Source: Dialister sp. (GTDB lineage: Bacteria > Bacillota > Negativicutes > Veillonellales > Dialisteraceae). From it: DNA of 40,817 nucleotides. Numbering within the stretch: the stretch's first letter is position 1; each line of letters starts with the position of its first letter. The notes under the pieces are model-generated. The model ran no database searches. It worked only from the letters and a program-made list of their open reading frames with translations, and had not been told where the DNA came from. Made by a program: the position numbers and the translations under genes. The DNA lies in contig JAIJLI010000003.1 of the NCBI GenBank assembly GCA_022722495.1, positions 1 through 40,817 on the forward strand, written 5' to 3'. Below, one piece after another: positions 9,503 through 16,306 of the stretch.

Positions 9503-10144
9503 CTATTCGGTTTTTTCTTTGAGTTCGTCCACATCAAAGTTGCGCTTCTCGATTGCGTCAAGTCCCAGCATATCTGCCACGGCTTGTGCGTCCTCGCTGC
9601 GGTATACGATGATGATGCGCTGCTCTTCGTCCTCTGCTGGCTCGTAGGTCGTGGCTTCCTGCTGGATTTCCCAGGGGTTCAACCCCCATCGCTGCATATC
9701 GTCCACGTCAAATGCTCCCTTTAGCTTCTCTTCATCCCAGCTGCCAAAATAGACGTTATCCTTGATGATGAACTCGTCCGTCTCTTCATCGGATAGGCTG
9801 TCAGCAATAACGACCTCTACCTTTGGCTCTGCCTTCCACTTCTCCCAGTGGCTGCAAAGCTGCTGCTTCTCTCCATCGGTCAGTTTCACGGCAACGGCTT
9901 CTATTGCGTTCCTGATAGCTTCGTTTTCCATCTGCTCGATGTTGAGCAGGGCACGGAAGCGCATGTTTCCTCCGAGGATAACTCGGTTCTCATTACAGAC
10001 GATTGGTCTCATCTGCAACATCTTCGGAAACGTCAGAATACTCTCAACGAGTTTCTGCATCTGCTGTGGCTCAATGCTGCGTGGGTTGTCTTGGTTCTCC
10101 ACAAGGTCGTGCAGGTTGATGTTCTCGATTTTATTCTTCTCCAT
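9503..10144 (-). CDS. ParB-like N-terminal domain protein, copy 2
   Basis: 213 residues with a ParB/Srx-type domain: N-terminal strand-helix LHDLVENQDNPRSI, then PIVCNENRVILGGNMRFRAL (about 48-67), where GGNMRF replaces the usual GxRR-type box. A second conserved phrase, FIIKDNVYFGSWDEE (about 129-143), is shared with copy 1 and is common in phage ParB-like proteins near packaging genes. There is no HTH or centromere-binding half, so partition is unlikely. Ser/Thr-rich nuclease or DNA-binding roles have been suggested for such stand-alone domains. It overlaps copy 1 by 14 bases. Confidence 0.8.
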   Translation of the reverse strand: MEKNKIENINLHDLVENQDNPRSIEPQQMQKLVESILTFPKMLQMRPIVCNENRVILGGNMRFRALLNIEQMENEAIRNAIEAVAVKLTDGEKQQLCSHWEKWKAEPKVEVVIADSLSDEETDEFIIKDNVYFGSWDEEKLKGAFDVDDMQRWGLNPWEIQQEATTYEPAEDEEQRIIIVYRSEDAQAVADMLGLDAIEKRNFDVDELKEKTE

Positions 10145-10904
10145 TGTCTTCCTCCTTTCCTTCTTGTCTTGGTTTCAGTTCGTCAAAGTTCCAGACGATG
10201 CGGTCGATATGATCAACTCCAAGCAGCTTGGCAAGGAATGGCTCATCGGCTGGCTTGTAGTGAATGATTACGTTCTCACGTGGCAAAACGCCATCGCCCA
10301 TTATCGTAGGCAAGTCGTCAGGAGTTAAGTCTTGCCCTTCGATTTCAGGAGGTAGTTCCCCTGCGAATGGGTCGCCATCTTGGTCGTCCTTGTCTTTCTT
10401 CTTGCACTTGCTGGTGCTGCTTGCTTCCACTGGTGCTGGGTTCCAGACTGGCATACCCCAGTTCTGAAGCTGTGCGCTGTCCCATCGGTTCGCAAGGTCG
10501 TTGAAGTCCCAGTTGCCGAAGGATAGGTTGTCTTTAATCATGAACTCCTGCTTCTGTGCTTCCGTCAAGTCTGATGCGCTCACCACGGTTACTGTTGGCT
10601 GCTGCTGCCATCCCTGCCAATACTCCATCAATGCGGCTTGCTCATCATCGGAAAGACGCTGCTCTGCATCCAGCTTCACTTGAATGCCTGCTTCGTCCAT
10701 CGTGACAATGTGCTGCAAGGCTTTCAGTCTCATGTTGCCACCCAATGCGTGGAAGGTCTCATCAACAACAATCGGGCGCAGGGTCAACATTCGTGGGAAC
10801 ACGATGATGCTCTGCACAAGCTTCTGAAAGTTCGCTTGACTTATCTCTCTAGGGTTCGCCTCATTCTCGCTGACCCTCGATAGTGCGATTTCTTCTGTTT
10901 TCAT
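10131..10904 (-). CDS. ParB-like N-terminal domain protein, copy 1
   Basis: 257 residues, paralogous to the next gene. It shares NPREIS (17-22), PIVVDETFHALGGNMRLKAL (about 45-64) and FMIKDNLSFGNWD (about 125-137). It carries an extra Lys/Asp-rich linker (SSTSKCKKKDKDDQDGD near residue 163) that copy 2 lacks. It is the first gene after the promoter at 10956, which has an operator-like palindrome on its start site. This gene therefore probably leads the packaging operon ParB-ParB-kinase-radical SAM-TerS-TerL. Confidence 0.8.
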   Translation of the reverse strand: MKTEEIALSRVSENEANPREISQANFQKLVQSIIVFPRMLTLRPIVVDETFHALGGNMRLKALQHIVTMDEAGIQVKLDAEQRLSDDEQAALMEYWQGWQQQPTVTVVSASDLTEAQKQEFMIKDNLSFGNWDFNDLANRWDSAQLQNWGMPVWNPAPVEASSTSKCKKKDKDDQDGDPFAGELPPEIEGQDLTPDDLPTIMGDGVLPRENVIIHYKPADEPFLAKLLGVDHIDRIVWNFDELKPRQEGKEEDNGEE

Positions 10905-10931
10905 TTTCTTCTTGTTTTAAGTTCGAAATTC

Positions 10932-10963
10932 ATGCTTATCTGATAAACACTGGCGCAAAGATA
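10932..10963 (-). promoter_or_regulatory. Promoter of the ParB/packaging operon with overlapping 17-bp operator
   Basis: The minus strand has TATCTTTG (10956-10963), a match to the Bacteroidetes -7 box TAnnTTTG; no good -33 TTTG is seen. Six bases further is the near-palindrome TGTTTATCAGATAAGCAT (10932-10949), which would cover the start point. The same arrangement occurs at 25841-25871. The placement suggests repression by a dimeric regulator. Confidence 0.6.
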
Positions 10964-11029
10964 CTACTTTTTTGCTTTAGTTGTTCGCTCTTTGCCCACT
11001 TTTAACTTTTTCCAACACTTCGTTTTATC

Positions 11030-11572
11030 TTATCCATCAAAGGCTCTGATGGTCTTCTGCAGGGTTGTCTGCGGTTTCTTCGGCATCACTCTGACCGGGT
11101 ATCCTGCACAGACCCATGCGAGGAGAAGTGCGTCTCTCTGGTCTTGGTTCATTCTCGGCAACTTTTGTCCTGCGCTTACAAAATAAGCAATTTCGTCCTG
11201 CGTAATTTTTCCGTCCTTGCCTTTCCAACACTTCTTTAGTGGCTTGATAATCTCGAAGGGGATATTGTAATGTTTGCAGCACTCGACAATCAAGATTCCG
11301 GTCTGATGGTTCATTCCGGTAGAGCGTCCGATGGCTGCTGCCTTGACTGCTGTCATGAATTTACCAAGCACATGCCAGTTGCTCTTGTTGAGCCAGCCGC
11401 CTTCAATAACGACCTTAATCTTTTTGCAACTTTCGTTCATAGCCTTGAGGTAATCTATCAAAGCTGGGAAGTTCATCTTATAGGCGAGAAACTTCTTGTC
11501 GTCAAAGACTGCTCCAACTCCGCTTTCCTGATTGTCGGGGTCGATTCCGATTATAACTGTTCCTTTTTCCAT
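11030..11572 (-). CDS. RuvC-like Holliday junction resolvase
   Basis: 180 residues from the Met at 11570-11572 (MEKGTVIIGIDPDN), preceded by an A-rich stretch typical of Bacteroidetes start sites. The frame is open further upstream to 11653, but that extension is low in complexity and unlikely. RuvC/RNase H-fold acidic residues are visible in IGIDPDN (Asp near 11), VVIEGG (Glu near 73) and QDQRDALLLAW (Asp near 148). The enzyme would resolve four-way junctions during recombination-linked replication or before packaging. It is the last early gene before the ParB promoter. Confidence 0.75.
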   Translation of the reverse strand: MEKGTVIIGIDPDNQESGVGAVFDDKKFLAYKMNFPALIDYLKAMNESCKKIKVVIEGGWLNKSNWHVLGKFMTAVKAAAIGRSTGMNHQTGILIVECCKHYNIPFEIIKPLKKCWKGKDGKITQDEIAYFVSAGQKLPRMNQDQRDALLLAWVCAGYPVRVMPKKPQTTLQKTIRAFDG

Positions 11573-12046
11573 TTTTTCTTTAAAGTACTTATTTTGTTCA
11601 AATTTCACGCATAAGCGTTTATTTTGTTTTGCTGGTGTAGTTTTACGCAACACCCTTTACGTGCGCATATACGTGCGCACATGCGTTATTATCCCTATCT
11701 TTCCCCTACCCCTTTCTTTCCCTTCTTTTCGGTTGCGATAGAGAAAGCTGGCAGGGATTCCGGAAGTTGTGCCTGCGCTTGCAAAATAAATGAATAACTT
11801 AATGAATGTATATGTTGCAGGGTTCTTCCTTCTTTCACCGCCAGCCGAATGAATAAAAGCATAATTTCTAACGATTTCTTTATCTTACTTCTTCATGTAC
11901 CACCTCGCTTTCTTTGTTTGTTGTCAGACTTCCAGGGATGCGTTTCCGGCTCGCCATATCTAATTTCAAGAAATGTTATAAGTTATTTGTTCTGATAGGG
12001 AGCCATCCCCTTCTGTCCTCGCTGGTTAAAAACTCTATTATTGAAC
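11573..12046. other. Long non-coding stretch with repeats between resolvase and early genes
   Basis: About 470 bases without a convincing gene; only a 25-codon minus ORF at 11880-11957 has a start and stop. It holds two direct copies of ACGTGCGCA (11659-11667, 11671-11679), a pyrimidine-rich TCCCCTACCCC (11702-11712) repeated at 26080-26090, and a small hairpin AGGG-7-CCCT (11997-12011) whose loop resembles one at 17612-17628. It could be an untranslated leader for the resolvase. Confidence 0.5.
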
Positions 12047-12352
12047 TCACGACCGATTATTCTTTTTGTTTTCTAGCAGCCATGCCAGATGCGCTGCCTG
12101 CTGCGGATTCTTGAACATGGAAAGAGCCTTCTCTACGTCCGGCTTCTTCCTCTCACGCATCGCTCTGTCGGCTACCCGGTTCTTCGTACCGTAGTTCCGG
12201 TAGTGCTTACTCCAGTACTCCTTTTGATACGCCCGGTATTTCTCGCGGTTTCTCTTTCGCCACTCTTTGGTGGCTTTCAGAATCTGTTCCCGGTGCTCCT
12301 GGTAGTACGTTCTGTTCTTCTCCCTTGTTGCGAAATCGCTCATTGCATTCAA
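12047..12352 (-). CDS. Basic hypothetical protein (101 aa)
   Basis: Very basic, helical protein with repeated YxxxxREQI/KEWRKRNREK/YRAYQKEYW phrases (residues 15-45) of the kind found in DNA- or RNA-binding tails near HNH-type proteins. An internal Met at residue 4 is an alternative start. It overlaps the Cys-rich gene upstream by up to 146 bases in another frame. The C-terminus PQQAAHLAWLLENKK looks helical. Function unknown; nucleic-acid binding is inferred from charge. Confidence 0.6.
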   Translation of the reverse strand: MNAMSDFATREKNRTYYQEHREQILKATKEWRKRNREKYRAYQKEYWSKHYRNYGTKNRVADRAMRERKKPDVEKALSMFKNPQQAAHLAWLLENKKNNRS

Positions 12353-12452
12353 GTATTACCTGATGTTCTACATATTGCTTGCGTGTCGGGCAGTATATGC
12401 CATTTAAGCAGTTTCGCCCGGTATCGCAAGCCTTGCATAATTCACTCGCCAT
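12207..12452 (-). CDS. Small Cys-rich protein, overlaps the next gene
   Basis: Starts at 12450-12452 (MASELCKACDTGRNC), five bases after the stop of the 337-aa gene. Four cysteines at 6, 9, 15 and 21 (CxxC-x5-C-x5-C) would make a small zinc site. The frame stays open to 12207 (81 aa), through 146 bases of the basic 101-aa gene. The N-terminal half looks real; the C-terminal half (EKPREIPGVSKGVLE) may be genuine overlapping coding or a chance extension. Function unknown. Confidence 0.5.
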   Translation of the reverse strand: MASELCKACDTGRNCLNGIYCPTRKQYVEHQVILECNERFRNKGEEQNVLPGAPGTDSESHQRVAKEKPREIPGVSKGVLE

Positions 12453-12457
12453 ACGTC

Positions 12458-13471
12458 CTAGAATGGCAGGTTCTCGATGTCGTAGTTTGTGCAGGCGATG
12501 TTCTCGTGTCCCTCGAATGGAATACAGTAGGCGAAATCTGCTGGTTTTCCGCTGTGGATACACAGGACTTTATATCTCCACGCATATTCATCTCCACGAT
12601 CACGGACGAAGAACGCTGGCAGCCACTTATATTTTTTGTTGCACCGTACCAGCACCTTATCGAAAGGCTTAAAGGCTGGCTGCTCCTTCGCTTCCTTCTC
12701 TTTCTTCTCCCAGATGGCGCAATGCTTATTGAATAACTCGACTTCGTTCTCTGTCGCTTCTCTCAGTACCTCATGCAAACTGATATCCAGGTCAAAGGCT
12801 TGGTCGGTCACGAACTTCTCGTTCTCGATTTCGTACTGGTTGCCGAATGTCAGCGTGTCCTCGCTCTCGTTCTTGCCGATGAGCTTGCCAATTACCATTA
12901 CCTTGCCATCCTCATCTTCCTCATCGAAAACATAGAGTTTGCCGATTTCAAACGTAAGTTTCTCCGGCTTTTCAATCTCCAGAGTTTCCCGGTTCAGCTT
13001 TCCACCAAAATGCTTCTCTAAAGTGTTGATGTAGGCATGGGCTTCATCATCGCTAGCTTTCCTAAACGTAAAAGTTATCATTTCAGATACTTCTTTGTTA
13101 TAATCTTCGAAACATTCTTTCCACAGATAATGCTTGCTTTTAAATCTTGTGTAGCGATTATCTTTAAACCCTTCAAAGATAACATGTATGTCGCAATCTC
13201 TATGAACAAGCACGTCTCCCTTCTTGAAGAACTTGCTCCAGTCTCTCATTTCGTTGGAAGGGAAAAGCAGGACTTCGCCATCTTCAAGATACTTGCCTTC
13301 TTTGTTGAAGGTGAATTCACCGTTCCTGTTTTCAGTCCCAATCGCATCCCCTGCTTCCTTGTTGGTTGCAAGCCAGGAAAGGTCTACCCGTCCGCACATT
13401 GGCGTGTATAACTCAATGCCATTTGGCATACCTTTCAAAATCTCGTAAATATCAATATCTTTATTTTCCAT
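12458..13471 (-). CDS. Hypothetical early protein (337 aa)
   Basis: Acidic, soluble. The phrase FKPFDKVLVRCNKKYKWLPAFFVRD (about 268-292) followed by CIPFEGHENIACTN near the end is a module I associate with many Bacteroidales phage and mobile-element proteins of unknown role. The N-terminal half has a similar strand pattern around KKGDVLVHRDCDIHVIFEGF (about 83-102), which may be a diverged duplicate of that module. It may bind or sense something rather than catalyse; no active-site motif is seen. Its start is 14 bases after the 102-aa gene. Confidence 0.65.
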   Translation of the reverse strand: MENKDIDIYEILKGMPNGIELYTPMCGRVDLSWLATNKEAGDAIGTENRNGEFTFNKEGKYLEDGEVLLFPSNEMRDWSKFFKKGDVLVHRDCDIHVIFEGFKDNRYTRFKSKHYLWKECFEDYNKEVSEMITFTFRKASDDEAHAYINTLEKHFGGKLNRETLEIEKPEKLTFEIGKLYVFDEEDEDGKVMVIGKLIGKNESEDTLTFGNQYEIENEKFVTDQAFDLDISLHEVLREATENEVELFNKHCAIWEKKEKEAKEQPAFKPFDKVLVRCNKKYKWLPAFFVRDRGDEYAWRYKVLCIHSGKPADFAYCIPFEGHENIACTNYDIENLPF

Positions 13472-13485
13472 GTTCTTATTGTTTT

Positions 13486-13794
13486 TTATTGTTTGTTGTT
13501 TTTGTTCTTGTTGTGATTTTCAACTACCCTTATCATTTCATCGGTTACGGTCTCGATGAAGTCAAGGCAGGAAACCTGCGCCTTGGTGTAGGCATCTGCA
13601 ACCTTCTTTGTCGGAAGCATTCTCAATGCCACGGCAGTAGCTTCTTGGTGCGTAAGCTGTAGTTCGAGGATGGATTGCAGGAAATCCAGGCTCACGGTCT
13701 CTTCTCCTGCCAGTTCTGCAAGTCTCTTAGCCTTTTTCATTATCTCTACAGACCTGCGTTTCATTTTGTGTTTGAATTCTTCGTTTACTTCCAT
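13486..13794 (-). CDS. Small helical protein (102 aa)
   Basis: All-alpha protein: basic N-terminus (HKMKRRSVEIMKKAKRLAELAG), amphipathic middle and a Lys/Asn-rich tail (ENHNKNKNNKQ). Family not recognised. The start codon at 13792-13794 is preceded within 3 bases by AAACATTCAG, one of four leader copies complementary to the predicted RNA at 23917-23984, so its translation may be controlled by that RNA. Confidence 0.6.
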   Translation of the reverse strand: MEVNEEFKHKMKRRSVEIMKKAKRLAELAGEETVSLDFLQSILELQLTHQEATAVALRMLPTKKVADAYTKAQVSCLDFIETVTDEMIRVVENHNKNKNNKQ

Positions 13795-13797
13795 GTT

Positions 13798-13807
13798 CTG
13801 AATGTTT
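13798..13807 (-). promoter_or_regulatory. AAACATTCAG leader motif, 3 bases before a start codon
   Basis: The minus strand reads AAACATTCAG directly before the 102-aa gene. Ten bases are complementary to the 5' end of the predicted small RNA at 23917-23984. Other leader copies are at 17568, 19716 and 25827. Confidence 0.5.
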
Positions 13808-13815
13808 TTTATTGT

Positions 13816-13941
13816 TTATAACTTCACTCGTCCGAGTTTAAAATAAAGTTCCAACAGTTCCTGAGTATTGAGCCAGAAGTCGGTGTTGCCAACGTAGACG
13901 TGGTGGCGATGTTCGTCCGTGATGATTTCTATCTTTTTCAT
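13816..13941 (-). CDS. Small hypothetical protein (41 aa)
   Basis: ATG at 13939-13941 gives MKKIEIITDEHRHHVYVGNT..., ending in LELYFKLGRVKL. It has a two-strand start and a C-terminal amphipathic helix, is soluble, and has a normal amino-acid mix. It fills the gap between two genes with only 15-21 bases on each side, which supports it as a real gene. Function unknown. Confidence 0.55.
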   Translation of the reverse strand: MKKIEIITDEHRHHVYVGNTDFWLNTQELLELYFKLGRVKL

Positions 13942-13956
13942 ATTCTCAATTTCTGT

Positions 13957-14151
13957 TTATAATAAAATACCGATGACTGCTGCCGTGATTGTTGCCAAGA
14001 GGAGCAATGCAACCAGAAAGCAGCCTTCAAATTTTTCTTCATTGCCTAAAGTCTTCCATTGTCGGACAGCGTCCGCAATCGTTGAGAGTGCAATAACGCC
14101 ATCCGTAGCTGCCACGATGAGCATCAAAAATGCGATCTGTTGTCTAACCAT
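13957..14151 (-). CDS. Small membrane protein with two hydrophobic segments (64 aa)
   Basis: Two predicted membrane helices (about residues 5-24 and 45-64) separated by a charged linker (RQWKTLGNEEKFEG). It lies 8 bases after the 160-aa gene in the early operon. A small early membrane protein could act in host takeover or exclusion, but nothing specific is visible. Confidence 0.55.
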   Translation of the reverse strand: MVRQQIAFLMLIVAATDGVIALSTIADAVRQWKTLGNEEKFEGCFLVALLLLATITAAVIGILL

Positions 14152-14159
14152 ATCTCTTG

Positions 14160-14642
14160 TTATTTAAAAAGTTCCTGCTGTGGGTGGATGATGTCTGCAC
14201 GTTTCTTCTTGGCTGCCCAGAGAAGGAGGTTGGTGTTCTTTGTTCCAGCACTCTTCTCCAGGTCTCTGATAATGCAGGTTAAGGCGTCTTGAACCGCTTC
14301 GCTCTCGTTACCGTAGAAGATGCTGAGGGTGTCGTATCGGCTCGGGTAGCCAGCCGGACTGTCATATCCATGCTTTCCCTTCTGTATGCTGTAGCCCCAT
14401 ATCCAGCCGAACTGGGTATTGGCGGTCATTACCTTCCATCCCCAGTTGTCTACTCCCTCTACGGAATACTCGATAACGTGCGGATTGATACAAATATCCT
14501 TGATGTTGTATTTGAAGCCTTCATGCTCTGCGACCGGCTTCTTGATGTCGTAGCCGTTATCGGTCAGCCATTTAAACCAATCGTCCGAGGTCTTGAAGAC
14601 GAGCCCTGCGGCTCTGCATTCGTGGAAAAATAATTCATTCAT
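14160..14642 (-). CDS. Hypothetical protein with C-terminal clamp-binding-like motif (160 aa)
   Basis: Mixed alpha/beta, Trp-rich (WFKWLTDNGYDI, WGWKVMTANTQFGWIWGY). The C-terminus HPQQELFK resembles the QxxLF peptide that binds the bacterial beta sliding clamp. That would fit an early gene acting at the replication fork, but this is inference from six residues. It lies 2 bases after the acidic 100-aa gene. Confidence 0.6.
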   Translation of the reverse strand: MNELFFHECRAAGLVFKTSDDWFKWLTDNGYDIKKPVAEHEGFKYNIKDICINPHVIEYSVEGVDNWGWKVMTANTQFGWIWGYSIQKGKHGYDSPAGYPSRYDTLSIFYGNESEAVQDALTCIIRDLEKSAGTKNTNLLLWAAKKKRADIIHPQQELFK

Positions 14643-14644
14643 GG

Positions 14645-14947
14645 CTATTCCCCTTTGATGTACTCAACAAGTGCCTCACGCTGCTCAGATGGCAGTGCGT
14701 CTGCGATACGCTCGGCAATCTCTTTTTGGTCTGAACTGTTCATTCTCTCGAAGGTGTCGGTAATGATGTCGGCAGCAGTTTCGTCTTCGAGATACCACAT
14801 ATTATCCTCTACCACGTCCGCTCTTTCTTCTTCTCCTGGTAAGTTCCTGAACATGTCGACCAAAAATTCCTTTTGGTCTTTATCCGATAAATTGTTGAAC
14901 ATATCCTCAAGGTCGATGTCAATGCTCTGATTATTGTATTCTGCCAT
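14645..14947 (-). CDS. Acidic helical protein (100 aa)
   Basis: Strongly acidic, made of repeated amphipathic helices with two similar halves: NLSDKDQKEFLVDMFRNLP (about 19-37) and MNSSDQKEIAERIADALPS (about 68-86). The internal repeat suggests a duplicated helical hairpin. High acidity could mean a DNA mimic or an adaptor. Family not recognised. A 97-base gap upstream holds the inverted repeat GCCCGAA/TTCGGGC (14997-15003 with 15051-15057). Confidence 0.55.
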   Translation of the reverse strand: MAEYNNQSIDIDLEDMFNNLSDKDQKEFLVDMFRNLPGEEERADVVEDNMWYLEDETAADIITDTFERMNSSDQKEIAERIADALPSEQREALVEYIKGE

Positions 14948-15044
14948 AATTCTTTTGTTTTAAGTGTTTAAAATCTGTTTGCCTTATAATTTTACCGCCC
15001 GAAGCGTGAAAACGTCCCAGAGCGGCTGATTTTGCCCTCATCCG

Positions 15045-16112
15045 TTATTTTTCGGGCTTCCAGTCGATGCCCAGCCGTTGAAGAACTCCCTTCTCGTAGT
15101 ATCTTGTCAGCGAATCCTTGGCAGGCTTATTGTTCGGGTTCTTCTTCAAGTCTTCGAGGTTCTGCTGGATTACCCACCGGAACTTGCTATCTTGGCTCTG
15201 CTGGCTCGCTGGCTGCTGACGCTTGGCTTGCTCGTAGAGTTCACCGATGCTCGGTCTTGCCGTTGCCGCAGGATCCTGCGCCTTGACTGCTGCCGATTGC
15301 GGCTGCTGGCTTGTGGCTGGCTCGTTGTTGAAGTTTCCTTCCAGCACCTTTGCAAAGTTCTGCTCATTGCCGAATATCCAATCAAACTTTCCGAGCCACC
15401 CATGCTTGTTGTTTCCGTTCATGAAATCAGATGCCATCGCAATGTCAATTACCCGGTACAGAGTTTTCACGTCTCCCTTGCATTGACGAACCCTTGCCTT
15501 GACCATCACCTTGCGGTTCTCGGTCATGAGCGTAATAGGCGGCATCGCACTCTTCGTCTCATCATGCTTGCGGTTCCAGTATTCCTTTACGGCTGCGTAG
15601 TCTATCTTTTGAGATTTCGAACCCTTGCCGCCACCGGGTGCTTCGGTCTTGACCGATGCACTCTCAATACCTTCTTTAGAAGGTTCTATATCTGTTTCTT
15701 TAGAAACATCATTAACATCTACATTATCATAAACATTATCATTTACATATACATTATCATTATCATATAAGGTTTTTGAAAAAACCTCTTGGTTTTGTTT
15801 GGTTATTTCTGAAACCTCTTGGTTTTTATCTAAACCAATTGGTTTTTGTTTATCCTCTTGGTTTTTTCTTGGTCTGCCACCCTTTTTGCCATTGGCTCGC
15901 CATCGTTCTACCTTCTCTTCGTACTTGGCTTTATTCCGTTTCATATCGTCAACGATAAAACCGAAAGCCATACGCACGACTGGTTCGAGACTGATAGTCT
16001 CCCCATCCCTTGCGTAGAGAAATATCGCTCTCGTCAGTTGCCCGAGTTGTTCATCGGTCAGCCCCTCGATAAGAGCGTAGTATGATGTGTATAAGATGAA
16101 TGAATCGTTCAT
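15045..16112 (-). CDS. Putative replication initiator (DUF6291/DnaD-like architecture)
   Basis: 355 residues. The N-terminal region MNDSFILYTSYYALIEGLTDEQLGQLTRAIF and the basic phrase RWRANGKKGGRPRKN (about 71-84) are typical of phage replication organisers of Bacteroidales elements. The middle is a low-complexity Asn/Asp/Val linker (about 115-136). The C-terminal part (about 160-240: VKEYWNRKHDE...GWLGKFDWIFGNEQNFAKVLEGNF) resembles DnaD-like helicase-loading domains. Iteron-like repeats and an AT-rich segment lie inside the gene (15722-15866), as in lambda O. It would bind the origin and recruit the host helicase. Confidence 0.7.
   Translation of the reverse strand: MNDSFILYTSYYALIEGLTDEQLGQLTRAIFLYARDGETISLEPVVRMAFGFIVDDMKRNKAKYEEKVERWRANGKKGGRPRKNQEDKQKPIGLDKNQEVSEITKQNQEVFSKTLYDNDNVYVNDNVYDNVDVNDVSKETDIEPSKEGIESASVKTEAPGGGKGSKSQKIDYAAVKEYWNRKHDETKSAMPPITLMTENRKVMVKARVRQCKGDVKTLYRVIDIAMASDFMNGNNKHGWLGKFDWIFGNEQNFAKVLEGNFNNEPATSQQPQSAAVKAQDPAATARPSIGELYEQAKRQQPASQQSQDSKFRWVIQQNLEDLKKNPNNKPAKDSLTRYYEKGVLQRLGIDWKPEK
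15716..15866. repeat. Iteron-like repeats plus AT-rich segment, candidate replication origin
   Basis: Four copies of AAACC-N4-GGTTT or a close variant begin at 15782, 15812, 15832 and 15851 (the last reads TATCC). Next to them on the left lie repeated ACATTATCAT units in a strongly AT-rich stretch (15719-15778). Iterons beside an unwinding-type AT region, inside the initiator gene, match the lambda O/ori arrangement. Coding constraint alone could make the repeats, because they encode recurring NQE residues. Confidence 0.5.
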
Positions 16113-16118
16113 GATGCT

Positions 16119-16295
16119 TTATTCTGATAATGATAATTTCTTTTCCAGCTTCCGTTTGAGCACGGTGGCCATACGGATTTTGTTCCGCTGGCTTGTGTCG
16201 GTCGGTGCTGTCACTTCCCCACCTAGGGAAATATAATTTCCTAACTGGAGAATTATATTCCTTAGGTCGGTTTTTGATATAGGAACGTTAGCCAT
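16119..16295 (-). CDS. Small hypothetical protein (58 aa)
   Basis: ATG at 16293-16295 gives MANVPISKTDLRNIIL..., ending KRKLEKKLSLSE. The N-terminal half is helical, and the C-terminal half basic (RNKIRMATVLKRKLEKK). It fills the gap between exonuclease and initiator genes with 11 bases before the former's stop and 6 bases before the latter's start. Its small size and its place upstream of the initiator could suit a replication accessory role, but this is only context. Confidence 0.55.
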   Translation of the reverse strand: MANVPISKTDLRNIILQLGNYISLGGEVTAPTDTSQRNKIRMATVLKRKLEKKLSLSE

Positions 16296-16306
16296 AAGCC
16301 CTGCCT

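Noticed and set aside
11573..11653. N-terminal extension of the resolvase
   Set aside because: The open frame continues upstream, but conserved sequence begins at the Met at 11572, which has an A-rich start context.
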